Origin: Pseudomonas sp. MPC6
Lineage (GTDB): Bacteria; Pseudomonadota; Gammaproteobacteria; Pseudomonadales; Pseudomonadaceae
Direction of reading: 5' to 3'
Length of the DNA: 64,000 bases
NCBI RefSeq assembly: GCF_006094435.1
Contig: NZ_CP034783.1
Span: 3,871,001-3,935,000, forward strand
In this document: piece by piece, positions 50,019 to 59,349 of the stretch
Layout: each line of letters begins with the position of its first letter
Numbering within the stretch: the stretch's first letter is position 1
Position numbers and translations under genes: made by a program
The notes under the pieces: model-generated
Seen by the model: the letters and a program-made list of their open reading frames with translations, nothing else
Told to the model about the DNA's origin: nothing
Databases searched by the model: none

Positions 50019-50330
50019 TCAGAACTCGACTTGAGTCAAACCTCTTTTCCTTAGAGCGTGTGCCAAAGCGGGAATATCATCGAATAACTTTCCATTCAGA
50101 CTCCCCCAAAAGTCACCCTCAATAAAAACCTTAAACTCTGGCTTCAACTGACTCGCTTGATGACCCCGAATAAGTGCCCACTCTATTTCATTGTTACTGG
50201 CACGATAAACGACCTTCAAATCCTTATTGGATCGTTGATCGATAAGAAACATGCTTTTTTCGGGCAACAACTCTAAAAAACGAGCGTAATCCCGAGGATC
50301 GCCATTGTACTTCCTGCGTTCTTCCATCAT
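50019..50330 (-). CDS. Small protein of unknown function downstream of the LRR/NEL-like pair
   Basis: A 103-aa soluble protein beginning MMEERRKYNGDPRDYARFLE after AAGGAAGTTGC. It contains FEGD-like acidic/aromatic segments (VFIEGDFWGSLNGKLFDD) and an alpha-helical C-terminus (IPALAHALRKRGL). I recognise no family. The DNA is visibly more AT-rich than its surroundings, as is the 116-bp gap before it, suggesting recent acquisition. Position at the 3' end of two giant toxin-like genes allows an immunity or accessory role, but nothing proves it. Confidence 0.7.
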   Translation of the reverse strand: MMEERRKYNGDPRDYARFLELLPEKSMFLIDQRSNKDLKVVYRASNNEIEWALIRGHQASQLKPEFKVFIEGDFWGSLNGKLFDDIPALAHALRKRGLTQVEF

Positions 50331-50446
50331 GCAACTTCCTTGCTGCGTTGTAGGTCAGTCAAACTCTAACAAAATCCTCGAGCATTAAACCTGCGTTGTA
50401 ATACAGGATATTTAAGTATTCGAACAACCCGTTCCATCGGCAATTT

Positions 50447-53400
50447 TCAGGGTTGACCCGTGTTTATCGGAAACGGTCGCCCCATCGCCACCCAATCGGT
50501 GTAGAGCCTCGCTCGATCCTCCAGTACCGTGAAACTGGCAAACGGATTATCGGCATCGACCTCGGCCACTTCGACATCCTGGACCAGCCGCGCCCACAAT
50601 TCCTCTGAAGCATCCGCTTCGCCCAGCAGTCGCCACACCCGCGCTTGCAGCGTCAGATAATCCACCCGGAAATCCGCCGTCAGACTCAGACCGTCCATGA
50701 TTCTCAAAAATCGCGGGCCCTGCGGTTTGGCTGCCAACCGCTGCCAGATCAATCGCCTGGCTTGCCGTTGCTCATTTGTGCTCTCACGCAACCAATCGAT
50801 GACTTCGCCGTAGTCAGGGCCAGGCTCACTCAACCACAAGTTGATGCCTGTGCTGCGGCGATGTTCCACGAGGCGCAACAGCGTGTCTTCATCGGTCAAT
50901 GGATTACCCTGCAGCAGCACGCGGTCACGACTGATGGCCTGGCTCACCACCGCCGGCGGCACCCGGGTGATCTGGTTCTCGCGTAAATCCAGCCGCTCCA
51001 GGTACGGCTGATCCATGATCCCGACGGGGCATGTAGTAATCCGGGTGTTTCTCAGGTCGAGCTCGCGCAACTCGTTCATTCCCACCACCAACGGAGGGAC
51101 GGCCAGCGGGTTATCGCTCAAATCCAGATGTTGCAGCTGAGTCAGCTCACTGAGTTTCGAGGCCATCACCCCTGTGAATGCCATTTCGGTGTCGCGCAGA
51201 TTCAACCAGGTGAGATGACGCAATCGGCTGATCTGAGGCGGCAGAGCGCTTTCCAGGTTCCCATCGATATCGGGAAGACGAAGGTCGGTACCGGCCAGAT
51301 TCAAGGTGCGCAGGTTGGGAAAAGATTCGAGAAAATCGTTCATGGATTCACGCTCGAACAAATGAAAGTGGCGCATCGACAACCCGGTCACTTCGTCTAG
51401 ACGAACATTCAGTGCGGGTAATCGGTGAAAATCCTCAAAATTCATGTTCATCGTGAATCCGTTCAAGTAACTGCCTGAATAATGACTGTCTTCCTGCGGC
51501 GCACGTTTTTGCCAGATGTCGATCATTTCATCCGCCAATTCGATTCTGGCAGCACGTTCTTCCTGAATCGCGTTATGCAGCAATACCAGGTTATGCGCCT
51601 CGATCTGCGCCTCATTGAGACCCTGCGCTTCAATGTCACCGGCGACGATAAAAGGTAAGTCCATGTCTTCGATGTCGTCGGTTGCCTGATCGATCCAACC
51701 GGTCAAATCAGTGTTCAGTTGTTGAAACTGCTGCTGCAAACCGTCGAGGTGTGCCTGGGCTCCCGCCCCCGCTCGCTGCAGCATTTCATCGGCCTCGGTA
51801 TCGGAGAATTCCGGGTAAAGGTCCCTGACCTGCAACCTCATCATTTGGTGCCGCAACGCCCCGGCCGGCGGCGGGTCCGGAAACCAGCCGCCCCTTAGAC
51901 CCTGATGCTCGAAGGGTAACCCGTTGTCCATCCTGCCTGATCCAAACATGAATTCAGACCGTGATAACGCCCGGTCGCCGATTTTCAGCCGCAGTTCACT
52001 GGCGGGATCAAGGGACGCCAGGTGCAACGCTGAACGCTCATCGTCTGATAGCACCCCGAGGACTGCGCCGTAGAAGTCCGTTTGCAGATTTTGGTGCAGA
52101 TAGTGATCGCCCCTCCTGATCAGGCGCCGGACGTGCGAAGCACCAAGCGGCCCGCTACGGTCCAGCACACGCCCGATGGCCGACTGATCGAGCACATCAA
52201 TGCGCAAGTTTGATGGCCAGCCGGGCAGGTTTTTCAGCGAGTGCAAGGCCAGTGTGTCTGACTGCGGATTGCGCATCGAGCGAAGGTATAAGCCCTCATA
52301 AGCTCGATTGAGCCGTACATGCTGCTGATATTGGCGAGCCTTGCTGTCCAGGCGCTTGATCACTTGCAAGGCCTCGGTAGTGTCGGGCGCCACCTGGATG
52401 TCCACGCCATAGCGGTCGAGCATTTGTTCGATGGCGCTTCTGGGCAAGCCCGGGTACTCGCGTTGAAACAACTGGACCCACGCATTCGCGGACTGTTGAA
52501 GCGCTTCATACCGGCTGTTGAATAATTCAGGGTCTGCGGCCGGGCCAAGATCCCGATCGATCTTGAAGCGGCTGATGGTATCGGCCAGCAACGGCGTCGT
52601 TGGGCGTCCGGTTTGCATCAGGCGCAGCATGTCGTCATCAACCGCGCTGACCCTGCCGATCTGTGCGAGCATTTCATCACTGAAGGTGGCAACCGACGGG
52701 CCCACTCCCCGCAGCAGTGCCAGGCGGGTCGGTACCGCAGGGATCGGTTGAACGGAGGCGTGCGGTTCAGATGCAGCCACAGAAGGTTTGCCGGCGCGAT
52801 GATCGGTTTTCGCCAGCGTTTCTATATCAACCGCATCGCCCGCGGCCAAGGCCGCGATCCCGGCGATTGGCAGAGCGTTGAGCAAGCCAAACACTGTGCG
52901 CGTCACACCTTCGGAACGCTGGCTTGCCGTTTCTCCGTTGACGGCCTGATCCAGGCCATAACCGGCATCGATAAGTCCCGCCAACGCGAGCAGGCCTTCG
53001 CCTCCCGGCACGAACAAGGCCAGCGGACCAAAGCGGTTGATCCATTGCACGAGCGGCTCGACCACAGCGCTCAAATTGTCGCGATTGACCTGGGCATCGT
53101 CACGAATGGTGTTGACGCTGGCCAATGCCGCCTGCTTCATTGTCAGCACCAGCTGCGCAAACGGGTCCGTGCCTGCGCCAGCGTCATCGAAGCCGATGTA
53201 CTCGGCAGGATCCCAGTAGCCGTCATTGTTAAAGAAACCGGCCTCTTTGGTCAGCCGGTGTTCTGTGGGATACATCGCCATACCCTCCAGCGCCGTCAGG
53301 ACACCGGCGTGAAAGGTACCGTCGATGCGATCCTCATCGGCAAAGTGCGCCGCCAGTGCCTGTTTCGTTTCCTCGGTGCGCCCCTGCGCCACCACCCATT

Positions 53401-54316
53401 GGCGCAGTTGCGCGGCGTCGGTGAAGTCATGCAGCGGTGACGAGTTGCCGGGGATGTACAGCATGATCCTGGCGCTGGACGGGCTATCGAAGACCCAGAT
53501 ATCGCTGGCGGTATAACGATAGAGTTTCAAGCGGCGTGCCGTGACCGCAGAGGAGACCGGAGTCGGTGCCTGCAGCTGGCTGATGGTCAATGTTTCCCAA
53601 GGTTGATCAGGCGATAACCCTGCCGCCTGCAATGTCAGTTCCAGACCTTTTTGCGTCAAGCGTCGTTCATGGCGCTGCAGCCAGGCGCTCATGACAAAAG
53701 CCGCCTTGACCGAGGTTCTCAAGGCATAGGGCGCAGGCGCCAGCAGCACCTCGTCCGAAGGCCATGCCCGATCAAGGTATGCGCTGTACAGGTCCTGCAA
53801 CGCCAGTTCCCAGACCCACTGCTTGAAGTCAGCCGGTCTAAGGGCCAGCTGCGTTTGCGGACCGTAGGTTTGCGCAGCGGTTTGCCGATAGATGCCTTCA
53901 TAGGTCTGGTGGTTGCCGCTGCCCTGATCGGCGAACTCGTCGACTTTCTCCACGATGCGAACGTCCGGACCGATGTCAGGCGGGGTGTAGAGACCAAATG
54001 CAGTTTCTCCGAATCGCCCGTCACCCACCGTCTGGTAGTTCAAAAGCAACGCCTGTAGTAAAGACTGGGAACTTGCAACTTGACCCTGGTGGACACCGGC
54101 CTGTGCGGGATGGCCCTTGTAATCGTATTCAAGCGTCACCAGCAGGGTGGTCTGCGGGTCGATGTCCTGCCCCCATTTTTGCTTGATCCGGTGTTCGCCA
54201 AACTGGCCGGGGGTTTGTGGCAGCGCGATGTCCACGATGCCTTTCAGATCGTTGCGCATTTGCCAGTTCGGTGTCGGAGGCGGATCGGCCAGTGCATCAT
54301 GAGGGAGCTTATTCAT
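50447..54316 (-). CDS. Giant LRR protein, dermonecrotic-toxin/NEL-effector class, lacking the NEL catalytic region
   Basis: A 1289-aa protein. The N-terminal and central parts match the large DUF6543 'dermonecrotic toxin' region of Pseudomonas NEL proteins (LNRAYEGLYLRSMRNPQSDTLALHSLKNLPGWP near 660-700). About five leucine-rich repeats follow (about 1040-1150: LRTLNLAGTDLRLP, LTWLNLRDTEMAF, LQHLDLSDNPLAVP, LRELDLRNTRI, LERLDLRENQI). After the repeats only about 136 residues remain. They reach the RVWRLLGEADASEELWARL helix and then stop before the Cys-containing core of a NEL domain. The start overlaps the upstream paralogue's stop by 8 bp behind a strong AGGAGG, so the two are coupled. Confidence 0.82.
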   Translation of the reverse strand: MNKLPHDALADPPPTPNWQMRNDLKGIVDIALPQTPGQFGEHRIKQKWGQDIDPQTTLLVTLEYDYKGHPAQAGVHQGQVASSQSLLQALLLNYQTVGDGRFGETAFGLYTPPDIGPDVRIVEKVDEFADQGSGNHQTYEGIYRQTAAQTYGPQTQLALRPADFKQWVWELALQDLYSAYLDRAWPSDEVLLAPAPYALRTSVKAAFVMSAWLQRHERRLTQKGLELTLQAAGLSPDQPWETLTISQLQAPTPVSSAVTARRLKLYRYTASDIWVFDSPSSARIMLYIPGNSSPLHDFTDAAQLRQWVVAQGRTEETKQALAAHFADEDRIDGTFHAGVLTALEGMAMYPTEHRLTKEAGFFNNDGYWDPAEYIGFDDAGAGTDPFAQLVLTMKQAALASVNTIRDDAQVNRDNLSAVVEPLVQWINRFGPLALFVPGGEGLLALAGLIDAGYGLDQAVNGETASQRSEGVTRTVFGLLNALPIAGIAALAAGDAVDIETLAKTDHRAGKPSVAASEPHASVQPIPAVPTRLALLRGVGPSVATFSDEMLAQIGRVSAVDDDMLRLMQTGRPTTPLLADTISRFKIDRDLGPAADPELFNSRYEALQQSANAWVQLFQREYPGLPRSAIEQMLDRYGVDIQVAPDTTEALQVIKRLDSKARQYQQHVRLNRAYEGLYLRSMRNPQSDTLALHSLKNLPGWPSNLRIDVLDQSAIGRVLDRSGPLGASHVRRLIRRGDHYLHQNLQTDFYGAVLGVLSDDERSALHLASLDPASELRLKIGDRALSRSEFMFGSGRMDNGLPFEHQGLRGGWFPDPPPAGALRHQMMRLQVRDLYPEFSDTEADEMLQRAGAGAQAHLDGLQQQFQQLNTDLTGWIDQATDDIEDMDLPFIVAGDIEAQGLNEAQIEAHNLVLLHNAIQEERAARIELADEMIDIWQKRAPQEDSHYSGSYLNGFTMNMNFEDFHRLPALNVRLDEVTGLSMRHFHLFERESMNDFLESFPNLRTLNLAGTDLRLPDIDGNLESALPPQISRLRHLTWLNLRDTEMAFTGVMASKLSELTQLQHLDLSDNPLAVPPLVVGMNELRELDLRNTRITTCPVGIMDQPYLERLDLRENQITRVPPAVVSQAISRDRVLLQGNPLTDEDTLLRLVEHRRSTGINLWLSEPGPDYGEVIDWLRESTNEQRQARRLIWQRLAAKPQGPRFLRIMDGLSLTADFRVDYLTLQARVWRLLGEADASEELWARLVQDVEVAEVDADNPFASFTVLEDRARLYTDWVAMGRPFPINTGQP

Positions 54317-57300
54317 CAGAAACCTCCTCGGCAGGCAGCGCCAGTCCCGGATGTCTCGCCAAGGCTGCAGCGGTCAAGCGATCGATAAATTGTACGGTGT
54401 CGTTTTTATAGTTTTCGATGATCGCGTTCAGGCGCTGGGTCGCAGTCGCACGGGGCAAGGCGACTTGCGCTTCCAGTTGTGCAAAGGCACGAGCGCTACG
54501 CTCGCTCATGGTGTTGAATTCGTCCTGATAAGTCTGCAGGAGGTATTCGTACCAGAACCTTCGGGCGTTGATCGAGGCCAAAAACGCATCGGAGTTTTCG
54601 GCTTTGGCGACCTCTTGATAGGCGCTCTCGAGTGCCTCGGGGGATACGTCGACATTGCGCACGAAATTCATTTCCCTGGGCTGGTCAGGCAGATCCAGGC
54701 GCTGCGCCAGCCTCACGCGGTAAATCAGCTCGAGTTCCCGTGCCTGGGCGCGACTGAACGGTCCGGACTGCGTGCGACGACCGATCTCGATCATGGCCTG
54801 CCGTTCCACCTGTTGCAGTCGAAACAAGCCTCTCAACAGACGCACCAGCTCCCCCTCCAGGGTACGATTTCCAGTGCGAGCCGACACCACGGCTCGATAA
54901 CACAGGACCCGCACCACCATATCGCTGAACAACCCCGCAGCGTCCTGGGCGCTGACCCGGCCGAGGCGAGCCGCTTGAAACAAGGCGCGTCGCAACGCGT
55001 CATCTTCGCCGGCCGCTTCCAGCACGTCCCATACCCGCTGAGTCAAATCGATTTGCATCAGGTTGTAATCCGCGGTGTCGTGTAGCCGGGCAAGCAAATG
55101 GAAAAAATCCCTGGACCTTGGGTTCAACGACAATGAGCTCCAAAGTGATTCTTTACGGGCCAATTCAGCACCAACCTGTCCGCTCAACCAGATCGAGCCC
55201 TGTCTGGTGACATCCGGTTGCACGGCCGCAACTTGAAGGTATTCGGCGGCCAGGACCCCCAGGCTGATGCGGTTGGATTGTTGATAGGCGGCGAGCGCCG
55301 CAAGGCTCGACGTTGACAATGGGTTGCCATCGACGTTTGTGCCCAGGTTCAAGGAAGGCCGCGCCTTGAACACCGTGTCCGGGATGTGTGCGATGCGGTT
55401 GTCGCGCAGGTCCAGTGTCTGCAGTGCGGAAAGGTCGTTGACCCCGACCGGCCAATCGACAATCCCGGAGCCACGCAATGCAAGGTGTCGCAATTGTTTC
55501 AGGGCCGTCACCGTCGGGGTTTGCCCGAGCGCCGGGTTGAAGCTCAAGTTGAGGGTCTGCAGCTGCTCCAGGCCATTGAGCAACGGGATCGATTCGGGCG
55601 TCAGTTGAATCCGGTTATCGCTCAAGTCCAGGTGCTCAAGCTTGGGCATGGCCGCGATAGCCTGGGGGATTCGGCTCAGCTCATTGCCGGTCAGGCTCAA
55701 TGTGCGCAGGTTGGGGAAGTTGCGCAGAAATGCATTCAATCCGGCGCTGGCCCCCACTCTGTCCATCTCCAGGGCGCCGATGTGGCTGAAGTTACCGACC
55801 AGCACCGGGATTTCCCCCAGTGGCTGCGCATCAAGACTCAGCTTGTAAAGCATTTCCGGAGTGCCAAGCATGAAACTGCCTTCTTTGCGCCAGGCGCGCA
55901 AAATCGCCTGAGCGGCTCGCCCCTTGCTGTGTTGAGGCACCCTGAGTCGCGGCCCGTCGCCTTCCTGATAGTGGGTTTGGCGATTGACCCAGCGCTCCAG
56001 CGCATCGCGAATGGCCTGATGTTCCTGGCGCAGTGCCTCAAGTGCCTGGATGGCCACCACTTCGTCGGTGCCCAATGTCGTCAGCAAATGTTCGATCTGC
56101 GTTGGCGAGTGAGTGGGATAGAGTTCTTGGGCCCGCTGTAGCAGTGCCGGCGAACGCGATGAGCGCTCACCTGAAGGCGGTAGCCCCAATAAAATCGCTT
56201 TTGCGACCAACCTGTCTGCCAGGCCCATCGGCGAGCGGTAACCGGCGTGTATCGGCTCGATACCGATGGCCCCGGCGATGGCATCCCGCCGCTGCAATGC
56301 CAGTGTCGTGATTTTCTTCCTTAGCTCCACGCCGGCGTCCAGCGCTTCGACCCCCAGCGCTTTGCGCGTATTGACGGGCAAGCCTTGCCATAGCGTTTGG
56401 AAAAAATGCGCGCGGGTGCGCTTCAGGTGCGTGAACAACCTTTTCCCACTGGCATCGGACGCTTCAAAACGGTCAGGGTAAGCTTCGATAACGAGCTTTT
56501 GCACGGCGTCTTTTGAGCCAATGCTGGCCCGTGCCTCAGCGGGCCCGGCACGTTCCACGATCTCGACAAACACATCGTTTGGCCAGCCCGGCAAATGCTT
56601 GAGGGTGTTGAGCACCAATCGGTCCGTGTCCAGCCCGCTGGCCGCGTCCAGGTACAGCCCTTCATAAGCCCGGTTCAGGCGCACTATCTGCGCATACCGC
56701 CGGGCCTCTTCGGCCAGCCGCAACGGCACTTTTGCGTCATCGAGCTGCAGCCATTCAGTGGTGTCCGAATTCTGTACCAGCTCGTCGGCGACACTGGCCG
56801 GCAGATCGGCAAACTGCTCCTGGACAGGCGCAGCCTTCGTCTCGGTGATCACATTGGAGCGCTGATAGAAGCGCTCAAACAGCGACAACCTCTGGCCCTC
56901 TGCTTCCTCGGCAATCACGTTGGCCAACGATTGGGCCTGCAGCGTTTCGTCAGTCGCCGAGCCAATCAGCGCCGTACGCTGCGCCGTGTCCAGCCCCTTC
57001 AGCAACGCTGGATAAAACTGCCCTTTGTTGAAAAGATCCTCTGAGATCCTGATTTGCCCGGACGCCGAAGCCAGCCCGTATTGCTTGATTTGCCCACCGG
57101 TAATATCGGTAATGCTCACCCTGGTTTCCGAAGGCCATTTATCCCCGGATGTCAGCAAATACAACTGCAGGTCGGCGTCAGCCTGCGGCGCGGAGGTCGA
57201 TACACGCATTTGCTCCATGAAACGGTTGACGGCCTTGTCCGCGCGAAAGCGTCGCACGGTGTCGACCAGCGTCGCCATCGGCTTGCTGCGGTCCGGATAC

Positions 57301-59147
57301 AGCTGGCGCAACAGCGATTCGTCGAGGCCACTCATGGCAAGGATCTGTAATCCCTCGGTGTCCGGGATGTCCTCCTCGCGATAGCCCAGGCGTCGAAACA
57401 AGGTGAGCAGATTCCATTGCTGTGGCAGCTCGGAATCGTGCAGCCACGCCCCTGCGCCGTTAGTCTCCAGCACCGGTGAATAGCGTCCGGAGGCCTGCGC
57501 AGGCTCGATTTCCCACAGGTCGGTGCCTTCAATGGGCCGCAAGGCATAAGTATCCGCCCCTGTTCGCACGTACTGACGCTCACGCCACGTTACAAGCCCT
57601 TGCTTATCGGCCGGAAGCCTGCGCGGCACGGCTGACTGCTGGCGATAAGCTGTTAAATCGGGTTTCCATAAGCGGATGGAACCGGAGCCAACCGGGACGG
57701 CTCTCAATCGACTGATAAAATCCGAAGATTTGACGGTCTTGTAACCTTTGCCCACCAATGTCGCGGCGCCAGCCGTTGCCGCCATCAGAATCAGGTTTTC
57801 GATGACATCGAATAGATAGTCGGTGGCTTCTTCCTGCTCCCCCCGGGACCAACTGTCGATGCCTTCATAAACCTCTGCCAGCAATTGAAAGCCGGCGACG
57901 GCAAACATGACTTCACCCACCACCGGCACGAAGGAGCTGAAGAACAGCAGCGTGTTGACGCCGATGGTCTTATACGTCTCCAACCTGGCCAGACGGGTTT
58001 TTTCATCCTCGTCATCCGTTGGCACCACCAGCAATTGCGCATCGGCGATTACATGGCCCGAGCGCTGGTTAAACAACGTCAGGAACACATCATCTTCCAG
58101 ATCGAATCCTTCGACTGATACGATAACAGTGGTGTTTGGAAGTGGTGTAGAGACAGATAGCAGCCGCTTATCCAGCGCGTTGTGGAAACCCGGCCGGTCG
58201 CTCAGCAAAATGAAACGCATGAAGAACTTGCGAAAATCGGCGTTTCTAAGGCGTCTACTCAGCTCCGACTCAAAGTCCTGGAACGACGCATATTCCTTCA
58301 GAGGGTGCAACGGATCCCCCGGCAGGTAAACCACGCATCGATAATCATCGTCTGCATGCTCACTGACGGGGCCAATAAAGATCGCGCCCTGCAGTTTTAC
58401 ACCCAGTATCTCCAACCCTTGATAGCCTGGCGTATTGTTACCCAACTTGATCGGCGAAGCGCTGTCCTTGACCAGCTTCAGCATGCCATAAACATCGGCA
58501 CTGATATGTTTTTTCATGAACGCAATATGCATGTCGACTTCAAACCGGTCTTTTGCATAAGCTTGATGTTTATCGCGCAACGTCACCGCGCCCAACACGG
58601 TCTTGATATGGGTCTGATATTGCTTACCCAAGTCCAATGTTCGACACAGTTGCGCAAACTCATCGGGTTTGATTGACAGGATCTTATCGGACCGACCATT
58701 GATATGCTTTGGAACATATAGCAACGAGTTGTCGTCATAATTTCCCGGCGCCGTCTCGCTGGATTCGAAATTTTCGCAGGCCGCCATCAACAGGTCACGG
58801 TCAATCGGCGTGATCAGCTTTTTCCTCAACCCGAGCAAGCTCGACGTCGAGCGTACATGCTGGAATATCACGCCTTCCACATCAAACGGCTCGCCCAACT
58901 TGGCTGACATGGCCTTGGCCAACAGGGGTGCACAAAAGCGTTCAGGGGCTTTCAATTCACCCAAGGCGTCCGCCACCGCGCGTCGGGTGCGGTAACTTGC
59001 CAGCAGGCTCGTGCGCAGGGCGGCGCGAACATCGGAGGGCGACTCGAGCAACCAGGAGGGAGCCTGTTGTTTAATAAGCGAGAAGAAGGCGCCCTGTTGT
59101 TCTGGCGTCATGCTATTCAATGCTGTGTTATTCGTTTCCACCATCAT
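54309..59147 (-). CDS. Giant LRR-NEL protein (IpaH/SspH-like E3 ubiquitin ligase class), catalytic Cys apparently replaced
   Basis: A 1612-aa paralogue of the next gene. ATG 59147 is chosen over a TTG three codons upstream. The N-terminal DUF6543-type region contains a hydrophobic helical pair (about 405-460, VNTLLFFSSFVPVVGEVMFAVAGFQLL) and the shared block LNRAYEGLYLDAASGLDTDRLVLNTLKHLPGWP. Leucine-rich repeats lie near 1165-1290 (LRTLSLTGNELSRIP, LEHLDLSDNRIQLTP, LQTLNLSFNPALG, LQTLDLRDNRIAHIP). A full-length NEL domain follows (about 1297-1612). The NEL motif expected as C-x-D reads A-Q-D (Ala1400, in RVSAQDAAGLFSDM). The family is typically secreted into host cells; no secretion system gene is nearby. 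Confidence 0.85.
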   Translation of the reverse strand: MMVETNNTALNSMTPEQQGAFFSLIKQQAPSWLLESPSDVRAALRTSLLASYRTRRAVADALGELKAPERFCAPLLAKAMSAKLGEPFDVEGVIFQHVRSTSSLLGLRKKLITPIDRDLLMAACENFESSETAPGNYDDNSLLYVPKHINGRSDKILSIKPDEFAQLCRTLDLGKQYQTHIKTVLGAVTLRDKHQAYAKDRFEVDMHIAFMKKHISADVYGMLKLVKDSASPIKLGNNTPGYQGLEILGVKLQGAIFIGPVSEHADDDYRCVVYLPGDPLHPLKEYASFQDFESELSRRLRNADFRKFFMRFILLSDRPGFHNALDKRLLSVSTPLPNTTVIVSVEGFDLEDDVFLTLFNQRSGHVIADAQLLVVPTDDEDEKTRLARLETYKTIGVNTLLFFSSFVPVVGEVMFAVAGFQLLAEVYEGIDSWSRGEQEEATDYLFDVIENLILMAATAGAATLVGKGYKTVKSSDFISRLRAVPVGSGSIRLWKPDLTAYRQQSAVPRRLPADKQGLVTWRERQYVRTGADTYALRPIEGTDLWEIEPAQASGRYSPVLETNGAGAWLHDSELPQQWNLLTLFRRLGYREEDIPDTEGLQILAMSGLDESLLRQLYPDRSKPMATLVDTVRRFRADKAVNRFMEQMRVSTSAPQADADLQLYLLTSGDKWPSETRVSITDITGGQIKQYGLASASGQIRISEDLFNKGQFYPALLKGLDTAQRTALIGSATDETLQAQSLANVIAEEAEGQRLSLFERFYQRSNVITETKAAPVQEQFADLPASVADELVQNSDTTEWLQLDDAKVPLRLAEEARRYAQIVRLNRAYEGLYLDAASGLDTDRLVLNTLKHLPGWPNDVFVEIVERAGPAEARASIGSKDAVQKLVIEAYPDRFEASDASGKRLFTHLKRTRAHFFQTLWQGLPVNTRKALGVEALDAGVELRKKITTLALQRRDAIAGAIGIEPIHAGYRSPMGLADRLVAKAILLGLPPSGERSSRSPALLQRAQELYPTHSPTQIEHLLTTLGTDEVVAIQALEALRQEHQAIRDALERWVNRQTHYQEGDGPRLRVPQHSKGRAAQAILRAWRKEGSFMLGTPEMLYKLSLDAQPLGEIPVLVGNFSHIGALEMDRVGASAGLNAFLRNFPNLRTLSLTGNELSRIPQAIAAMPKLEHLDLSDNRIQLTPESIPLLNGLEQLQTLNLSFNPALGQTPTVTALKQLRHLALRGSGIVDWPVGVNDLSALQTLDLRDNRIAHIPDTVFKARPSLNLGTNVDGNPLSTSSLAALAAYQQSNRISLGVLAAEYLQVAAVQPDVTRQGSIWLSGQVGAELARKESLWSSLSLNPRSRDFFHLLARLHDTADYNLMQIDLTQRVWDVLEAAGEDDALRRALFQAARLGRVSAQDAAGLFSDMVVRVLCYRAVVSARTGNRTLEGELVRLLRGLFRLQQVERQAMIEIGRRTQSGPFSRAQARELELIYRVRLAQRLDLPDQPREMNFVRNVDVSPEALESAYQEVAKAENSDAFLASINARRFWYEYLLQTYQDEFNTMSERSARAFAQLEAQVALPRATATQRLNAIIENYKNDTVQFIDRLTAAALARHPGLALPAEEVSDE

Positions 59148-59262
59148 CTTGAACAACCTTTAATCTGATTTGGACAACCAGATTAACGTTGGGCATTTTC
59201 TTATAAAAGTTTGAATAACCGATGAACAACCAGACCAAACAAACAACATTCCAACGCGTTAA

Positions 59263-59294
59263 AGTATATATATACCGCACTGGATTCGATTCAA
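59263..59294 (-). promoter_or_regulatory. Candidate promoter of the LRR/NEL-like operon
   Basis: On the minus strand TTGAAT (59289-59294) and TATATA (59267-59272) are 16 bp apart, in an AT-rich stretch that includes the palindrome GTATATATATAC. It lies about 120 bp upstream of the ATG. This is a sequence match only. Confidence 0.4.
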
Positions 59295-59349
59295 GGGTGC
59301 AAAGCGCTTTGTTGCCGTAGGCCGGCAACAAGGCGCTCATGAGGTTTTT

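Noticed and set aside
59128..59340. A 70-codon minus-strand frame upstream of the LRR/NEL giant
   Set aside because: No ribosome site and it overlaps the giant's start and the probable promoter.
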